Positions 10,091-19,743 are shown, counted from the stretch's first letter. The stretch is 64,000 bases of DNA from Pantoea sp. IMH (GCF_000599885.1 NZ_JFGT01000002.1:1075862-1139861); one strand, 5' to 3'. Notes: a model not told the origin generated them from the sequence alone. Numbers and translations: made by a program.

Positions 10091-11503
10091 TTAATTCAGT
10101 TCAATCTGGAAATAACGTTTAGCGTTATCGAAACAGATGTTTTTCACCATGCTGCCCAGCAGTTCGATATCCGCAGGCGCCTCGCCATCCTCCACCCAGC
10201 GGCCAATCATCTGGCAGAGTACGCGGCGGAAATACTCATGACGCGTATAGGAAAGGAAGCTGCGGCTGTCGGTCAGCATGCCGACAAAGCGGCTCAGCAG
10301 GCCCAGGTTGGCGAGCTGGGTCATCTGCCGCTGCATGCCATCTTTCTGATCGTTAAACCACCAGCCGGAGCCAAACTGCATCTTGCCCGGCATCCCCTCA
10401 CCCTGAAAATTCCCCACCATGGTGGCGATCGTTTCGTTATCGCCTGGGTTCAGGCAGTAGAGGATGGTTTTTGGCAGGCCGCCGTTCATGCCCTGCGCGC
10501 CAAGCAGCTTCGATAAAGGCTCAGCTACGGGCTGATCGTTGATGGAGTCGAAGCCGACGTCGGCGCCAAGCAGCTGGAACATGCGGGTATTGTTATTACG
10601 CAGGGCGCCGATGTGATACTGCTGCACCCATTGACGGCAATGGTATTCCGATGCCAGATAGAGCAGAACGCCGGTTTTAAACTGAGCGATGGCCTCTTTG
10701 TCTGGCATCTCGCCACTCAGGCGACGGGAGAGAATGGCGTCCAGCGTCGATTCGTCTGCTTCGCCATATACCACGACATCCAGCGCGTGATCGGACACTT
10801 TACAGCCGTGCGCGGCAAAGTGATCCAGTCGCCTTTTCAGCGCCTCACAGAGATCGCTGAAGCGGCGGATGGAGACATCTGCCGCCGCCTCCAGCTTCTG
10901 GATATAGTCATTGAAGGTTTCCGCTTCAATATTAAAGGCCTTGTCGGGACGCCAGCTTGGCAGCACTTTGATATCGAAGCTGCTGTCGTCGGCAATGGTC
11001 TTATGGTGCGCCAGTGAATCGATGGGATCGTCGGTCGTTCCCGCCATCTTCACCTTCATCTGTTTCATAATGCCACGGGCGCTGAAATTATCCTGAGCCA
11101 GCAGCGCGTTACAGCGCGTCCAGATCTCATCCGCCGTTGCCGGAGAGAGTAATTTGTCCGTAATAGCAAACGGACGGCGCAGCTCAAGATGCGTCCAGTG
11201 ATAAAGCGGATTGCCAATAGTGTGAGGTACGGTGGCGGCCCAGGCGTCAAACTTTTCACGATCGCTGGCATCCCCGGTGCACAGACGTTCAGCGACGCCG
11301 TTGGTGCGCATGGCGCGCCACTTGTAGTGATCGCCTTTCAGCCAGATGTCATAGAGATTTTTAAACTGGTAATCCTGCGCGATCTGCTCTGGAGGGAGAT
11401 GGCAGTGATAATCGAAAATAGGTTCGTCTTTGGCAAACTCATGATAAAGGCGACGAGCCATTTCGGTGTCCAGCAGAAAGTCATCTGTTATGAAGGCGGT
11501 CAT
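10091..11503 (-). CDS. uxaC: Glucuronate (uronate) isomerase
   Basis: A 470-residue cytosolic isomerase that turns D-glucuronate into fructuronate and D-galacturonate into tagaturonate. The N-terminal [14 protein letters not shown] carries the HxH metal-site motif of this amidohydrolase-like family. Other family stretches are [23 protein letters not shown] and [20 protein letters not shown] near the end. The length matches E. coli UxaC (470 aa). It is the first gene of uxaC-uxaB-uxaA-ygjV and is divergent from dctP; an ExuR-type operator lies about 40 bases upstream. Confidence 0.96.
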   Translation of the reverse strand: MTAFITDDFLLDTEMARRLYHEFAKDEPIFDYHCHLPPEQIAQDYQFKNLYDIWLKGDHYKWRAMRTNGVAERLCTGDASDREKFDAWAATVPHTIGNPLYHWTHLELRRPFAITDKLLSPATADEIWTRCNALLAQDNFSARGIMKQMKVKMAGTTDDPIDSLAHHKTIADDSSFDIKVLPSWRPDKAFNIEAETFNDYIQKLEAAADVSIRRFSDLCEALKRRLDHFAAHGCKVSDHALDVVVYGEADESTLDAILSRRLSGEMPDKEAIAQFKTGVLLYLASEYHCRQWVQQYHIGALRNNNTRMFQLLGADVGFDSINDQPVAEPLSKLLGAQGMNGGLPKTILYCLNPGDNETIATMVGNFQGEGMPGKMQFGSGWWFNDQKDGMQRQMTQLANLGLLSRFVGMLTDSRSFLSYTRHEYFRRVLCQMIGRWVEDGEAPADIELLGSMVKNICFDNAKRYFQIELN

Positions 11504-11543
11504 TCGGCTTACTCCGTACTAGGGTTCTCGGTGAGAAGAAGAG

Positions 11544-11557
11544 TTGTTGGACCAATT
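11544..11557 (-). promoter_or_regulatory. Predicted ExuR operator at uxaC
   Basis: On the minus strand this reads AATTGGTCCAACAA. It shares AATTGGT-NN-AACA with the sites before dctP and exuR and resembles the UxuR/ExuR-type TTGGT...ACCAA palindrome. It ends about 40 bases before uxaC. Confidence 0.65.
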
Positions 11558-11818
11558 ATTCGCTTTGCCAGACACCTCGTCCAGTCATCTTGCGCTAAAA
11601 ACCCTGCTCAGGTCACAAAATCATTCTGATTGCGCTCAGGAACCTTGAGTGCCGTTATTAAGCTCCAGAGAGCACCAGGCCGGGCGCGCTGAGAATTTAT
11701 CAACAGCTTTTCGCGCTTTTCAGCCATTATCAACAGCATAAAATGTGACCTGCGTTGGGTTTATGACATCCATTCCGTAGGGGTATTCATTTTTTGTGAT
11801 GGCTCTCAATAACCACAG

Positions 11819-11832
11819 ATGTTCTACCAATT
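11819..11832 (-). promoter_or_regulatory. Predicted ExuR operator at dctP
   Basis: On the minus strand this reads AATTGGTAGAACAT, matching the sites before uxaC and exuR. It lies about 95 bases before the dctP start, suggesting the TRAP transporter is co-regulated with the catabolic genes. Confidence 0.65.
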
Positions 11833-11926
11833 ACAGTTGCCCCCTCGAAGATGTAGGACATTAAGACTGAATCCTCACGGGAGCGGTCTGGCAGATAACA
11901 ACACACATACTTGAGGTTTCGCTCCA

Positions 11927-12916
11927 ATGAAGATGAAAACGCTCACCGCCGCCATCCTGATGGCTGCCCCTCTGGCTCTGGCCGCCTTCTCTTCCCATGC
12001 CATGGACAGAATCACCCTGAAGCTGGCTCATAATCTTGATACCAAACACGTAGTTCATCAGGCGCTGGCCGAGATGGCTAAAGAGATCAGTACCGCTTCT
12101 GACGGCAAAATGAAGCTGCGTATCTATCCGGGTGGTCAGATGGGCGGCCCGCGCGAAACGCTGGAACTGTTGCAAAACGGCGCGCTGGACATGACTAAGG
12201 CGAGTGCCAGCGAAATGGAGCCTTTTTCTCCAGCCTTCTCCATCTTCAGCCTGCCTTATTTGTTCAAGGATCAGGCCCATTTCAACAAAGTGATCTATGG
12301 TCCGATCGGCCGTGCCATGATGGCCGATACGCGTGATAAGGGCTTCGTCTCTATCGCCGCCTATGTGGCCGGAACCCGCAGCTTTTATGCGAATAAACCT
12401 ATTCGTACACCGGCAGACATGAAGGGCATGAAGATCCGGGTTGTCTCCACCCCGACCACCAATAAGCTGATCGAACTGCTCGGCGCCGCCCCGGCTCCCA
12501 TTCCTTTCGGTGAAGTCTATACCGCGCTCCAGCAAGGCGTGATCGACGGCGCCGAAAATAATGAACCTTCTTATGTGCAGACCCGCCACGTGGAAGTAGC
12601 CAAATTCTATTCCGAAGATGAGCACACCTCGGTTCCGGACTTCCTGGTGATCTCGACCAAAGTGTGGGACAAGCTCTCCGACGAGCAGAAACAGGTGCTG
12701 GAAACGGCGGCCAAACACTCCGAAACCTATGAGCAGGAACTGTGGGAAAAAGAAGTCGCGGCATCGCGTAAGCAGGCCACTGAATCAGGTGCCACCTTCA
12801 TTCAGGTCGACAAGGAAGCCTTCCGCACAGCGCTGGCCCCTCTGTATGACGATTTCCGTAAGGATCCGGTGCGGGGCGAGTGGCTCGGCAAAATCGAGAA
12901 CGAAGCGGCCCAGTAA
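11927..12916 (+). CDS. TRAP transporter substrate-binding protein, DctP family (probable hexuronate)
   Basis: A 329-residue periplasmic binding protein. Residues 1-25 form a signal peptide (MKMKTLTAAILMAAPLALAAF...SHA). The mature part has DctP marks: LGAAPAPIPFGEVYTALQQG and GAENNEPSY in the ligand-binding domain. It should capture a uronate and deliver it to the DctQ/DctM permease encoded directly downstream. Substrate assignment to galacturonate/glucuronate is inference from the flanking uxaCBA and exuR and from the shared operator. It takes the place that the MFS transporter exuT has in E. coli. Confidence 0.85.
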   Translation: MKMKTLTAAILMAAPLALAAFSSHAMDRITLKLAHNLDTKHVVHQALAEMAKEISTASDGKMKLRIYPGGQMGGPRETLELLQNGALDMTKASASEMEPFSPAFSIFSLPYLFKDQAHFNKVIYGPIGRAMMADTRDKGFVSIAAYVAGTRSFYANKPIRTPADMKGMKIRVVSTPTTNKLIELLGAAPAPIPFGEVYTALQQGVIDGAENNEPSYVQTRHVEVAKFYSEDEHTSVPDFLVISTKVWDKLSDEQKQVLETAAKHSETYEQELWEKEVAASRKQATESGATFIQVDKEAFRTALAPLYDDFRKDPVRGEWLGKIENEAAQ

Positions 12917-12961
12917 TCATGAGCGGAGGGCGGCCTTTGTCGCCCTCCCGGGAGAAGAGCA

Positions 12962-13483
12962 ATGCGTCTTGAAAAGTTCAAGCGACCCGTAGACAGGCTA
13001 CTCGCCTTGTTCACCGTTACCGTGATGTTTCTGCTGGTTGTCTGCGTGGTATGGCAGGTTTTCAGCCGTTATGTGCTGTCGCAACCCAGTACAATGACAG
13101 ATGAGATAGCCCGTTTCAGTATGATTTGGGTCGGTCTGCTCGGCGCTGCCTATGCGACCGGCAAACGCCGTCATCTGAGTATCGATCTGTTTGTCTCCAA
13201 CCTGCAGGGTACCCGAAAACTGATCAACCAGATTTTCGTGGATCTCTGCGTGCTGCTGTTTGCCAGCAGCGCCATGGTATGGGGCGGTTTAACCCTGGTG
13301 ACCAAGGTCTACAGCTCGGGCCAGGTGTCGCCTGCGATGCAGCTGCCCATGGCCTATATCTATATGGTGCTGCCGATCAGCGGCCTTATCATCAGCTACT
13401 ACTGTGTGCTCTACATAGCGGAGACGCTGCTCGACAGCCTGGCTCCACTTCCGGGTATTTCCCCTTCAGAGGAGAACATCTGA
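12962..13483 (+). CDS. TRAP transporter small permease, DctQ family
   Basis: A 173-residue inner-membrane protein with four hydrophobic segments, the normal DctQ topology. The second segment is preceded by the typical FSRYVLSQPSTMTDEIARFS region, and AAYATGKRRHLSIDLF lies in the first half. It would pair with the large subunit DctM and the binding protein DctP to import an organic acid with sodium. The ATG follows the dctP stop by 45 bases with a GGAG-type ribosome site, and its stop overlaps the dctM start (ATGA). Confidence 0.88.
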   Translation: MRLEKFKRPVDRLLALFTVTVMFLLVVCVVWQVFSRYVLSQPSTMTDEIARFSMIWVGLLGAAYATGKRRHLSIDLFVSNLQGTRKLINQIFVDLCVLLFASSAMVWGGLTLVTKVYSSGQVSPAMQLPMAYIYMVLPISGLIISYYCVLYIAETLLDSLAPLPGISPSEENI

Positions 13484-14784
13484 TGGATTGGACCATTGCT
13501 CTGGTCATGTTCGGCTCTTTCTTCGTGCTGGTGTTTGCTGGCGTGCCTATCTCTTTTTCCATCGGTCTGGCGACGCTGGCCTCCGGCATGATGATGCTGC
13601 CTCTGGAAACCATATTAGCGGTGGTCGGTCAGAAGATGGCGACCGGCCTCGACAGCTTCTCGCTACTGGCGATCCCCTTTTTCATCCTGGCGGGAACCCT
13701 GATGAACTGTGGCGGCATTGCCCAACGCCTTATCAACTTCTCCCAGGTGCTGGTAGGGCGTATGCCAGGCTCGCTCGGTCACGTCAACGTTATGGCAAAC
13801 ATGCTGTTTGGCTCCATCTCCGGTTCTGCGGTGGCGGCGGCGGCGGCAGTGGGCGGCACCATGGCCCCCATGCAGAAGAAGGCGGGCTATGACCCCGCCT
13901 ACTCAGCCGCCATCAACGTCACCTCCTGCATTTCCGGTTTGCTGATTCCCCCTTCCAACGTGCTGATCATCTATGCCCTGACAGCAGGCGGTATCTCGGT
14001 GGCAGCGCTGTTTATGGCGGGCTATGTGCCCGGCATCCTGATGGGGGTAAGCATTATGGCCGTCGGCACCATCATCGCCAGACGCCGCGGTTATCCGGTC
14101 GCCGAGCGCCCCACGTTCGCCATGGTGGTGCGCGCCTTCCTGGATGCCATCCCCAGTTTGCTTCTGGTTGTGGTTGTGATGGGCGGTATACTCGGCGGCA
14201 TCTTCACCGCGACCGAGGCCTCCGCCATTGCCGTGGTTTACACCTTTTTGCTTTCAGTGGTCATCTATCGCGAGGTCAAAATCAAGGATCTGCCAGCCAT
14301 CATGCTCGATTCGGTGGTGACGACCGCCATCGTATTGCTGCTGATAGGCATCTCGGTGGGCATGTCATGGGCTATGACCAACGCCGATATTCCTTACGCT
14401 ATCAGCGATGCCCTGATGAATATCTCCGATAACCCCCTCGTTATCCTGCTTATTATCAATGTCATCCTGCTGATTGTCGGTGTCTTTATGGACATGACCC
14501 CCGCAGTGCTTATCTTTACCCCTATCTTCCTGCCAATTGTCTCCGAACTTGGTATGGATCCGGTGCATTTCGGCATCATGATGGTGTTCAACCTCTGCAT
14601 CGGCCTGTGCACGCCACCGGTAGGCAGCGCCCTGTTTGTAGGCTGCTCCGTCTCTGGCGTAAAATTGCAGGCGCTTATCCGGCCCATGCTCCCCTTCTTC
14701 TTCGTGCTGCTGCTGGGCCTGCTGGCCGTGACCTATATCCCTGCTCTGAGCCTCTCTTTGCCAGGTCTGTTTGGTATGCACTGA
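13483..14784 (+). CDS. TRAP transporter large permease, DctM family
   Basis: A 433-residue membrane protein with about twelve hydrophobic segments, the ion-coupled pore of a TRAP transporter. Family marks include AIPFFILAGTLMNCGGIA, SGSAVAAAAAVGGTMAP, SGLLIPPSNVLIIYALT, FTATEASAIAVVY and CIGLCTPPVGSALFVGC. The open frame extends far upstream inside dctQ, but ATG 13483, overlapping the dctQ stop, gives the normal start (MDWTIALVMFGSFF). It is the last gene of dctPQM; a terminator follows. Transport of hexuronates is inferred from the neighbourhood. Confidence 0.9.
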   Translation: MDWTIALVMFGSFFVLVFAGVPISFSIGLATLASGMMMLPLETILAVVGQKMATGLDSFSLLAIPFFILAGTLMNCGGIAQRLINFSQVLVGRMPGSLGHVNVMANMLFGSISGSAVAAAAAVGGTMAPMQKKAGYDPAYSAAINVTSCISGLLIPPSNVLIIYALTAGGISVAALFMAGYVPGILMGVSIMAVGTIIARRRGYPVAERPTFAMVVRAFLDAIPSLLLVVVVMGGILGGIFTATEASAIAVVYTFLLSVVIYREVKIKDLPAIMLDSVVTTAIVLLLIGISVGMSWAMTNADIPYAISDALMNISDNPLVILLIINVILLIVGVFMDMTPAVLIFTPIFLPIVSELGMDPVHFGIMMVFNLCIGLCTPPVGSALFVGCSVSGVKLQALIRPMLPFFFVLLLGLLAVTYIPALSLSLPGLFGMH

Positions 14785-14793
14785 GTTGACAGG

Positions 14794-14828
14794 TTAACGG
14801 GTGAGCCGCTGGCTCATTCGTTAATTTT
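14794..14828 (+). terminator. Terminator of dctPQM
   Basis: TTAACGGGTGAGCC and GGCTCATTCGTTAA pair (with G-U pairs) around a 3-base loop and run into TTTTG, 9 bases after the dctM stop. Confidence 0.75.
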
Positions 14829-14834
14829 GCGTTA

Positions 14835-14848
14835 AATTGGTATAACAA
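14835..14848 (+). promoter_or_regulatory. Predicted ExuR operator at exuR (autoregulation)
   Basis: AATTGGTATAACAA matches the sites before uxaC and dctP. It lies about 50 bases before the exuR start, consistent with autoregulation. Confidence 0.65.
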
Positions 14849-14900
14849 GTTATCCATGCCGGGCGCCATGCCCGGCATTCGCAACAAAAGAGGCCTGGAA

Positions 14901-15692
14901 GTGAGTGACAACAATGAAGATCTCTTCGAGTCGAAAAGGCTCTATCAAAAAGTCGCCGCCGAGCTGAAAAATCGTATCGCGAGTCAGCTTTATGAGGTAG
15001 GTAAACGACTGCCGGCGGAGCGGCTTATCGCTGAAGAGATGAATGTCAGCCGCACGGTCGTACGCGAAGCCATTATCATGCTCGAAGTCGAGGGCTACGT
15101 GGAAGTGCGCAAAGGTTCAGGCATTCATGTGATCTCTAATCAGCAGCGCCACCTGGTGACTTCTGATTACAGCCACGACTTTGATACCGCAGGTCCTTTC
15201 GAGCTGCTGCAGGCACGCCAGCTGATTGAGAGTAATATCGCCGAGTTTGCCGCAACCCAGGTGAACAAACAGGACATTATGCGCCTGATGGAAATTCAGG
15301 AGCATGCCCGCCAGGAAGATCGTTTCCGTGACTCAGAGTGGGATTTAAAATTCCACGTGCAGGTGGCGCAGGCGACGCAGAACAGCGCGCTGGCCATTAT
15401 CGTTGAAAAAATGTGGAGCCAGCGCCTGCATAATCCTTACTGGATAAAACTGCATGAGCATATTGATGAAAAATCGATTGAAAGCTGGTGTGAAGAGCAC
15501 GATCTGATCCTGAAAGCATTGATCCGCCGCGATCCTCATGCCGCCAAGCTGGCGATGTGGCAGCATCTGGAAAATACCAAACTGATGCTGTTCCGTGCCA
15601 CCAGCGATGACTTTGAGTTCAATGTCGATCGCTATCTCTATGCCGAGAACCCGGTTGTGCATCTTGATCCCTCATTAACAAAAGAGAAATAA
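14901..15692 (+). CDS. exuR: Hexuronate regulon repressor, GntR/FadR family
   Basis: A 263-residue transcription repressor. The N-terminal winged helix ([20 protein letters not shown], then [14 protein letters not shown]) is followed by the FadR-type all-helical effector domain ([36 protein letters not shown]). It matches E. coli ExuR along its whole length (258 aa). I choose GTG 14901 because AGAGG precedes it by 7 bases and longer starts add non-family residues; an ATG 45 bases upstream is possible. It should release its operators when galacturonate, glucuronate or a derived intermediate is present. Confidence 0.9.
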   Translation: MSDNNEDLFESKRLYQKVAAELKNRIASQLYEVGKRLPAERLIAEEMNVSRTVVREAIIMLEVEGYVEVRKGSGIHVISNQQRHLVTSDYSHDFDTAGPFELLQARQLIESNIAEFAATQVNKQDIMRLMEIQEHARQEDRFRDSEWDLKFHVQVAQATQNSALAIIVEKMWSQRLHNPYWIKLHEHIDEKSIESWCEEHDLILKALIRRDPHAAKLAMWQHLENTKLMLFRATSDDFEFNVDRYLYAENPVVHLDPSLTKEK

Positions 15693-15694
15693 CC

Positions 15695-16690
15695 TCACTG
15701 CACCAGCCCCTGCCTGCGCCGTTCCAGCAGGCTTTGTTCAAAAGTCTGCATCCCCACCTGCATACCGGTTTGCAGCAGTCCCGGTAGCTGATGCGTTTTT
15801 CCCTCGCGGATCATATTGGCGACCGCGGGCGTGTTAACCAGTATCTCGAACAGCGCCACCCTGCTCTCATCCCTGCCCGGCACCAGCTTCTGGGCAATTA
15901 CCGCCTTCAGACTGCCAGCCAGCTGGCTGCGGACAAGATTTTTCTCCGCCCCCGGAAAGACATCCACCAGTCGCTCAACCGCCTGCGCGGCACCGCGCGT
16001 ATGCAGGGTGGCCAGCACCAGATGCCCGGTCTCTGCCGCCGTCAGCGCAAGCTGAATGGTCTCACCGTCTCGCAGCTCCCCCAACAGAATCACATCAGGA
16101 TCTTCCCGTAGCGCGCCCCGGAGTCCGTCGCTGAACGAGCGACAGTGTTGCCCGACTTCACGCTGCTGAATCAGCGAAAGCTGACTGTGATGCAGAAATT
16201 CGATCGGATCTTCCAGCGTGATAATGTGACGATCCTGCTGCTGATTCAGGGCATGGATCAGGGCGGCCAGGGTGGTGGACTTTCCGCTGCCGGTCGCGCC
16301 GGTGACCAGCACCAGACCATCTGCCAGTCTGAGCAGCTCTCCGGCGACCGGAGGCAGCTTAAGGTCGGCCAGTGATGGCGTGTGGCTGGCTATCAGCCTG
16401 AGCGCCAGCGACAACCCGCCTCGCTGCCGGAAGAAGTTGGCGCGCAGACGCGTCTCACCACCTGATGTGATGGCAAAGTCAATCTGACCTGCGTGTTCAA
16501 GCAGCGCCTGCTGCGCACTGTTAAGCCAGACGGCAGCCAGCGCCTCCAGCGCGCTCCCCTCAATGGCGGGGTGTGACGGGATCTTTTCCAGCCGGCCGTT
16601 TCGCCGCCAGAACGGAGAATGGCCACTGCAAAGGTGCAGATCCCCGGCGTTATGCTTTACACTAAGGGCCACTAACTCCTCAATACGCAT
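15695..16690 (-). CDS. yggR: PilT-type twitching/retraction ATPase (YggR)
   Basis: A 331-residue cytosolic hexameric ATPase of the type IV pilus retraction family. It has Walker A GATGSGKSTTL, the Asp-box region HIITLEDPIEF, Walker B LREDPDVILLGELRD, and the His box ATLHTRGAAQAVERL. The start ATG 16690 (MRIEELVALS) is the standard PilT N-terminus; the longer frame would overlap the yggS promoter. It stands alone, divergent from yggS, as in E. coli, where its role is unclear because no complete pilus locus is adjacent. Confidence 0.92.
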   Translation of the reverse strand: MRIEELVALSVKHNAGDLHLCSGHSPFWRRNGRLEKIPSHPAIEGSALEALAAVWLNSAQQALLEHAGQIDFAITSGGETRLRANFFRQRGGLSLALRLIASHTPSLADLKLPPVAGELLRLADGLVLVTGATGSGKSTTLAALIHALNQQQDRHIITLEDPIEFLHHSQLSLIQQREVGQHCRSFSDGLRGALREDPDVILLGELRDGETIQLALTAAETGHLVLATLHTRGAAQAVERLVDVFPGAEKNLVRSQLAGSLKAVIAQKLVPGRDESRVALFEILVNTPAVANMIREGKTHQLPGLLQTGMQVGMQTFEQSLLERRRQGLVQ

Positions 16691-16705
16691 AATTTCTCCC
16701 TGACT

Positions 16706-17413
16706 ATGACTTCGATTCAGCACAACTTACAGTATGTTCGTGAGCGGATCTCAGCTGCGGCGGCACGCTGCGGCCGCGATCCACAAGAAATTACGCTGCT
16801 TGCAGTGAGCAAAACAAAACCTGCGGGCGCGGTCGAAGAAGCGTTCGCCGCCGGACAGTGCTGCTTTGGTGAAAATTACGTGCAGGAAGGTGTTGATAAA
16901 GTGCAGACGCTGGCGAATCCCGCCCTTATCTGGCACTTTATCGGACCGCTGCAATCCAATAAAAGCAGACTGGTTGCGGAAAACTTCGCCTGGTGCCATA
17001 CCGTCGATCGGCTGAAAATTGCGGCAAGACTCAACGAACAGCGTCCCGGGTCGCTTCCGCCGCTCAATGTGCTGATCCAAATAAATATCAGCGATGAGCA
17101 GAGTAAATCTGGCATCATGCTGGAGGCGCTGGACGGGCTGGCGGAGAGCATTGCCAGCCTGCCGCGCTTAACGCTGCGCGGGCTGATGGCAATCCCTGCG
17201 CCGGAGGCGGATTATGACCGTCAGCTGGCCGTTTGCCAGAAAATGGCGGAGACGTACCACCGGCTGAAAAAAGCGTATCCGACCGTTGATACGCTTTCAC
17301 TGGGTATGAGTGATGATATGGAAGCCGCAATCGCGGCAGGCAGTACGATGGTGCGCATTGGCACCGCGATTTTTGGCGCACGTGACTATGGCGCCGCCCA
17401 CAACACTAATTGA
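16706..17413 (+). CDS. yggS: Pyridoxal-phosphate homeostasis protein (PLPBP, YggS)
   Basis: A 235-residue single-domain PLP-binding protein with an alanine-racemase-type barrel. The PLP lysine is in LLAVSKTKPA; FGENYVQEG, WHFIGPLQSNKSR and SLGMSDDMEAAIAAGSTMVRIGTAIFG are family stretches, the last holding the phosphate-binding part. It controls vitamin B6 and amino/keto-acid balance rather than catalysing a known reaction. The gene starts 15 bases from divergent yggR and precedes yggT. Confidence 0.94.
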   Translation: MTSIQHNLQYVRERISAAAARCGRDPQEITLLAVSKTKPAGAVEEAFAAGQCCFGENYVQEGVDKVQTLANPALIWHFIGPLQSNKSRLVAENFAWCHTVDRLKIAARLNEQRPGSLPPLNVLIQINISDEQSKSGIMLEALDGLAESIASLPRLTLRGLMAIPAPEADYDRQLAVCQKMAETYHRLKKAYPTVDTLSLGMSDDMEAAIAAGSTMVRIGTAIFGARDYGAAHNTN

Positions 17414-17421
17414 GGAAACCC

Positions 17422-17976
17422 ATGCTGACGTTGACTTTTCTGGTCAAGACCCTGATCGACCTGTATGTAATGGTGCTGCTGTTACGTATCTGGATGCAGT
17501 GGTCACGTTGTGATTTCTATAACCCGCTGGCGCAGTTTATCGTCAAGGTCACCCAGCCTGTGGTTAAGCCGCTGCGTCGTATCCTGCCGTCTGTCGGGCC
17601 GGTTGATACTGCCTCGCTGCTGCTGGCGTTTGTGCTGACCACGCTGAAGTATCCTATTCTGTTGCTGATTCAGGTCGGTGCCTTCTCGGTCGATCCGATG
17701 AACCTGCTGGTCGGCCTGCTGTCGCTGGTGAAATCAGCCGGTTATCTGGTGTTCTGGGTCATTATCATCCGCTCGCTGATGAGCTGGATAAGCCAGGGCC
17801 GCGGGCCGGTTGATCAGGTGCTGATCCAACTGACCGAACCGCTGATGTCCCCTGTTCGCCGTATCCTGCCGGCCATGGGCGGCATCGACTTCTCAGCAAT
17901 GGTGGTTATCCTCGTCCTCTATATGCTGAATTTCCTGGGCATGGATCTCTTTCCCGGCCTCTGGTATCTGCTGTAA
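17422..17976 (+). CDS. yggT: YggT family integral membrane protein
   Basis: A 184-residue inner-membrane protein made of two tandem YGGT repeats; each half has a conserved P-x-x-P-x-R-R-x-L-P stretch (TQPVVKPLRRILPS and TEPLMSPVRRILPA) next to a membrane segment. Its molecular role is not established; family members have been tied to osmotic tolerance. ATG 17422 (MLTLTFLVKTL) gives the family N-terminus. In E. coli yggU follows; here rdgB follows after 24 bases and yggU is missing. Confidence 0.92.
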   Translation: MLTLTFLVKTLIDLYVMVLLLRIWMQWSRCDFYNPLAQFIVKVTQPVVKPLRRILPSVGPVDTASLLLAFVLTTLKYPILLLIQVGAFSVDPMNLLVGLLSLVKSAGYLVFWVIIIRSLMSWISQGRGPVDQVLIQLTEPLMSPVRRILPAMGGIDFSAMVVILVLYMLNFLGMDLFPGLWYLL

Positions 17977-18000
17977 CCCCGTATGAATTCTGGATCTAAT

Positions 18001-18594
18001 ATGCAAAAAGTTGTGCTCGCCACCGGCAACGCCGGGAAAGTTCGTGAACTGGCCGATTTGCTGGCGGCCTTTGGCCTCGACATCGTGGCGCAAACCGAAC
18101 TGGGCGTGACGTCGGCCGAAGAGACTGGCCTGACGTTTATCGAAAATGCGATCCTGAAAGCGCGCCATGCCGCCGCCATCACCGGCCTGCCCGCCATTGC
18201 GGATGATTCAGGCCTGGCGGTGGATGCGCTCGGCGGCGCGCCGGGCATCTACTCCGCCCGCTACGCCGGAGAAGATGCCAGCGATCTGCAGAATCTAAAC
18301 AAGCTGCTCACGGCGCTGGAAAAGGTCCCTGACGGCAAGCGGCAGGCGCAGTTTCACTGCGTTCTGGTCTACCTGCGCCACGCCGAGGATCCTACGCCGC
18401 TGGTCTTTCACGGCAGCTGGGAAGGTGAAATTACCCGCAGCGCAGCCGGTGAAGGCGGCTTCGGCTACGATCCGATCTTTTATGTGCCGGCGCTGGGAAA
18501 AACGGCTGCCGAGCTGAGCAGAGAAGAGAAGCGTGCGGTTTCTCACCGGGGTAAAGCGCTGACGCTACTGCTGGATGCGATGCGTAATGGGTAA
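18001..18594 (+). CDS. rdgB: dITP/XTP pyrophosphatase
   Basis: A 197-residue house-cleaning enzyme that hydrolyses dITP, ITP and XTP to monophosphates, keeping non-canonical purines out of nucleic acids. Family marks are [14 protein letters not shown] at the N-terminus, [43 protein letters not shown] and SHRGKAL. ATG 18001 gives exactly the E. coli length (197 aa); an in-frame ATG six codons upstream is less likely. Its 3' end overlaps hemW by 8 bases. Confidence 0.95.
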   Translation: MQKVVLATGNAGKVRELADLLAAFGLDIVAQTELGVTSAEETGLTFIENAILKARHAAAITGLPAIADDSGLAVDALGGAPGIYSARYAGEDASDLQNLNKLLTALEKVPDGKRQAQFHCVLVYLRHAEDPTPLVFHGSWEGEITRSAAGEGGFGYDPIFYVPALGKTAAELSREEKRAVSHRGKALTLLLDAMRNG

Positions 18595-19726
18595 TCTTCC
18601 TCCGCTCAGTCTCTATATTCATATTCCCTGGTGCGTGCAGAAGTGTCCCTACTGCGACTTCAATTCGCACGCGCTGAAGGGCGAGGTGCCGCATGAAGAG
18701 TATGTGCGGCATCTGCTGGCGGATCTGGATGCCGATCTGCCGCTGGCCTCAGGTCGGGAAGTCGGAACGATATTTATCGGCGGGGGCACGCCGAGCCTGC
18801 TCTCTGGTGCAGCGATGCAGATGCTGCTGGACGGCGTGCGGGCGCGACTGCCGCTCTCCCCGACAGCTGAAATTACCATGGAAGCTAATCCTGGCACCGT
18901 CGAAGCCGATCGCTTCAGCGATTATCAGCGGGCGGGTATCAACCGCATCTCGATTGGCGTGCAGAGCTTCAGCCAGCAGAAGCTGGAGCGGCTCGGCCGC
19001 ATTCACGGCCCGGAAGAGGCTAAGCGTGCGGCCAGGCTTGCCGCCGCTCTCGGTCTGCGCAGCTTTAACCTGGATTTGATGCACGGCCTGCCAGACCAGT
19101 CGCTGACGGAAGCGCTGGACGATCTGCGCCAGGCGATTGAACTCAACCCGCCGCATCTCTCCTGGTATCAGCTCACGATTGAGCCAAATACGCTCTACGC
19201 TTCAAGGCCACCGGTTTTGCCCGATGACGATGCGCTGTGGGATATTTTTGAGCAGGGCCATCAGATACTGACGGCGGCGGGCTATGAGCAGTACGAAACA
19301 TCCGCCTATGCCAAACCCGGCTATCGCTGCGAGCATAATCTTAACTACTGGCGCTTTGGCGACTATCTGGGGATTGGCTGCGGCGCGCACGGTAAGCTGA
19401 CTCAGGCTGACGGTACGATTATTCGTACCAGCAAAACTAAACATCCACGCGGCTTTATGACTGGCAATTATCTCGACAGGCGGCATCAGGTTAATGATAA
19501 AGAGAAGCCTTTCGAGTTCTTTATGAACCGTTTCCGCCTGCTGGAAGCGGCGCCAAGAGAAGAGTTTGGCCGTTATACCGGGCTGGATGAAAGTGCAATA
19601 CGTCAGCAGATTGATAAAGCGCTGGCTGAAGGCTATCTGACCGAAACGGCAGAAAGCTGGCAGGTTACGGAAAAAGGGAAGCTGTTCCTCAACTCACTTC
19701 TGGAACTGTTTCTGGCCGACGAATAA
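18587..19726 (+). CDS. hemW: Heme chaperone HemW (radical SAM, CPO-like)
   Basis: A 379-residue radical-SAM protein related to oxygen-independent coproporphyrinogen oxidase but thought to act as a heme chaperone. The CxxxCxxC cluster motif is in [10 protein letters not shown]. Others are [27 protein letters not shown] and [11 protein letters not shown], with a C-terminal HemN-like domain. Start ATG 18587 ([15 protein letters not shown]) overlaps the rdgB end by 8 bases, implying co-translation. Length matches E. coli YggW/HemW (378 aa). Confidence 0.94.
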   Translation: MGNLPPLSLYIHIPWCVQKCPYCDFNSHALKGEVPHEEYVRHLLADLDADLPLASGREVGTIFIGGGTPSLLSGAAMQMLLDGVRARLPLSPTAEITMEANPGTVEADRFSDYQRAGINRISIGVQSFSQQKLERLGRIHGPEEAKRAARLAAALGLRSFNLDLMHGLPDQSLTEALDDLRQAIELNPPHLSWYQLTIEPNTLYASRPPVLPDDDALWDIFEQGHQILTAAGYEQYETSAYAKPGYRCEHNLNYWRFGDYLGIGCGAHGKLTQADGTIIRTSKTKHPRGFMTGNYLDRRHQVNDKEKPFEFFMNRFRLLEAAPREEFGRYTGLDESAIRQQIDKALAEGYLTETAESWQVTEKGKLFLNSLLELFLADE

Positions 19727-19743
19727 GATTTAGCGCAAGCATT

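Larger units (their letters stand above)
11504..11926. other. uxaC-dctP divergent regulatory region
   Basis: This 423-base region holds no gene. It carries two ExuR-type sites, one near each divergent gene. A TGTGA half-site near 11796 resembles a weak CRP site, but its second half fits poorly. Confidence 0.6.
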
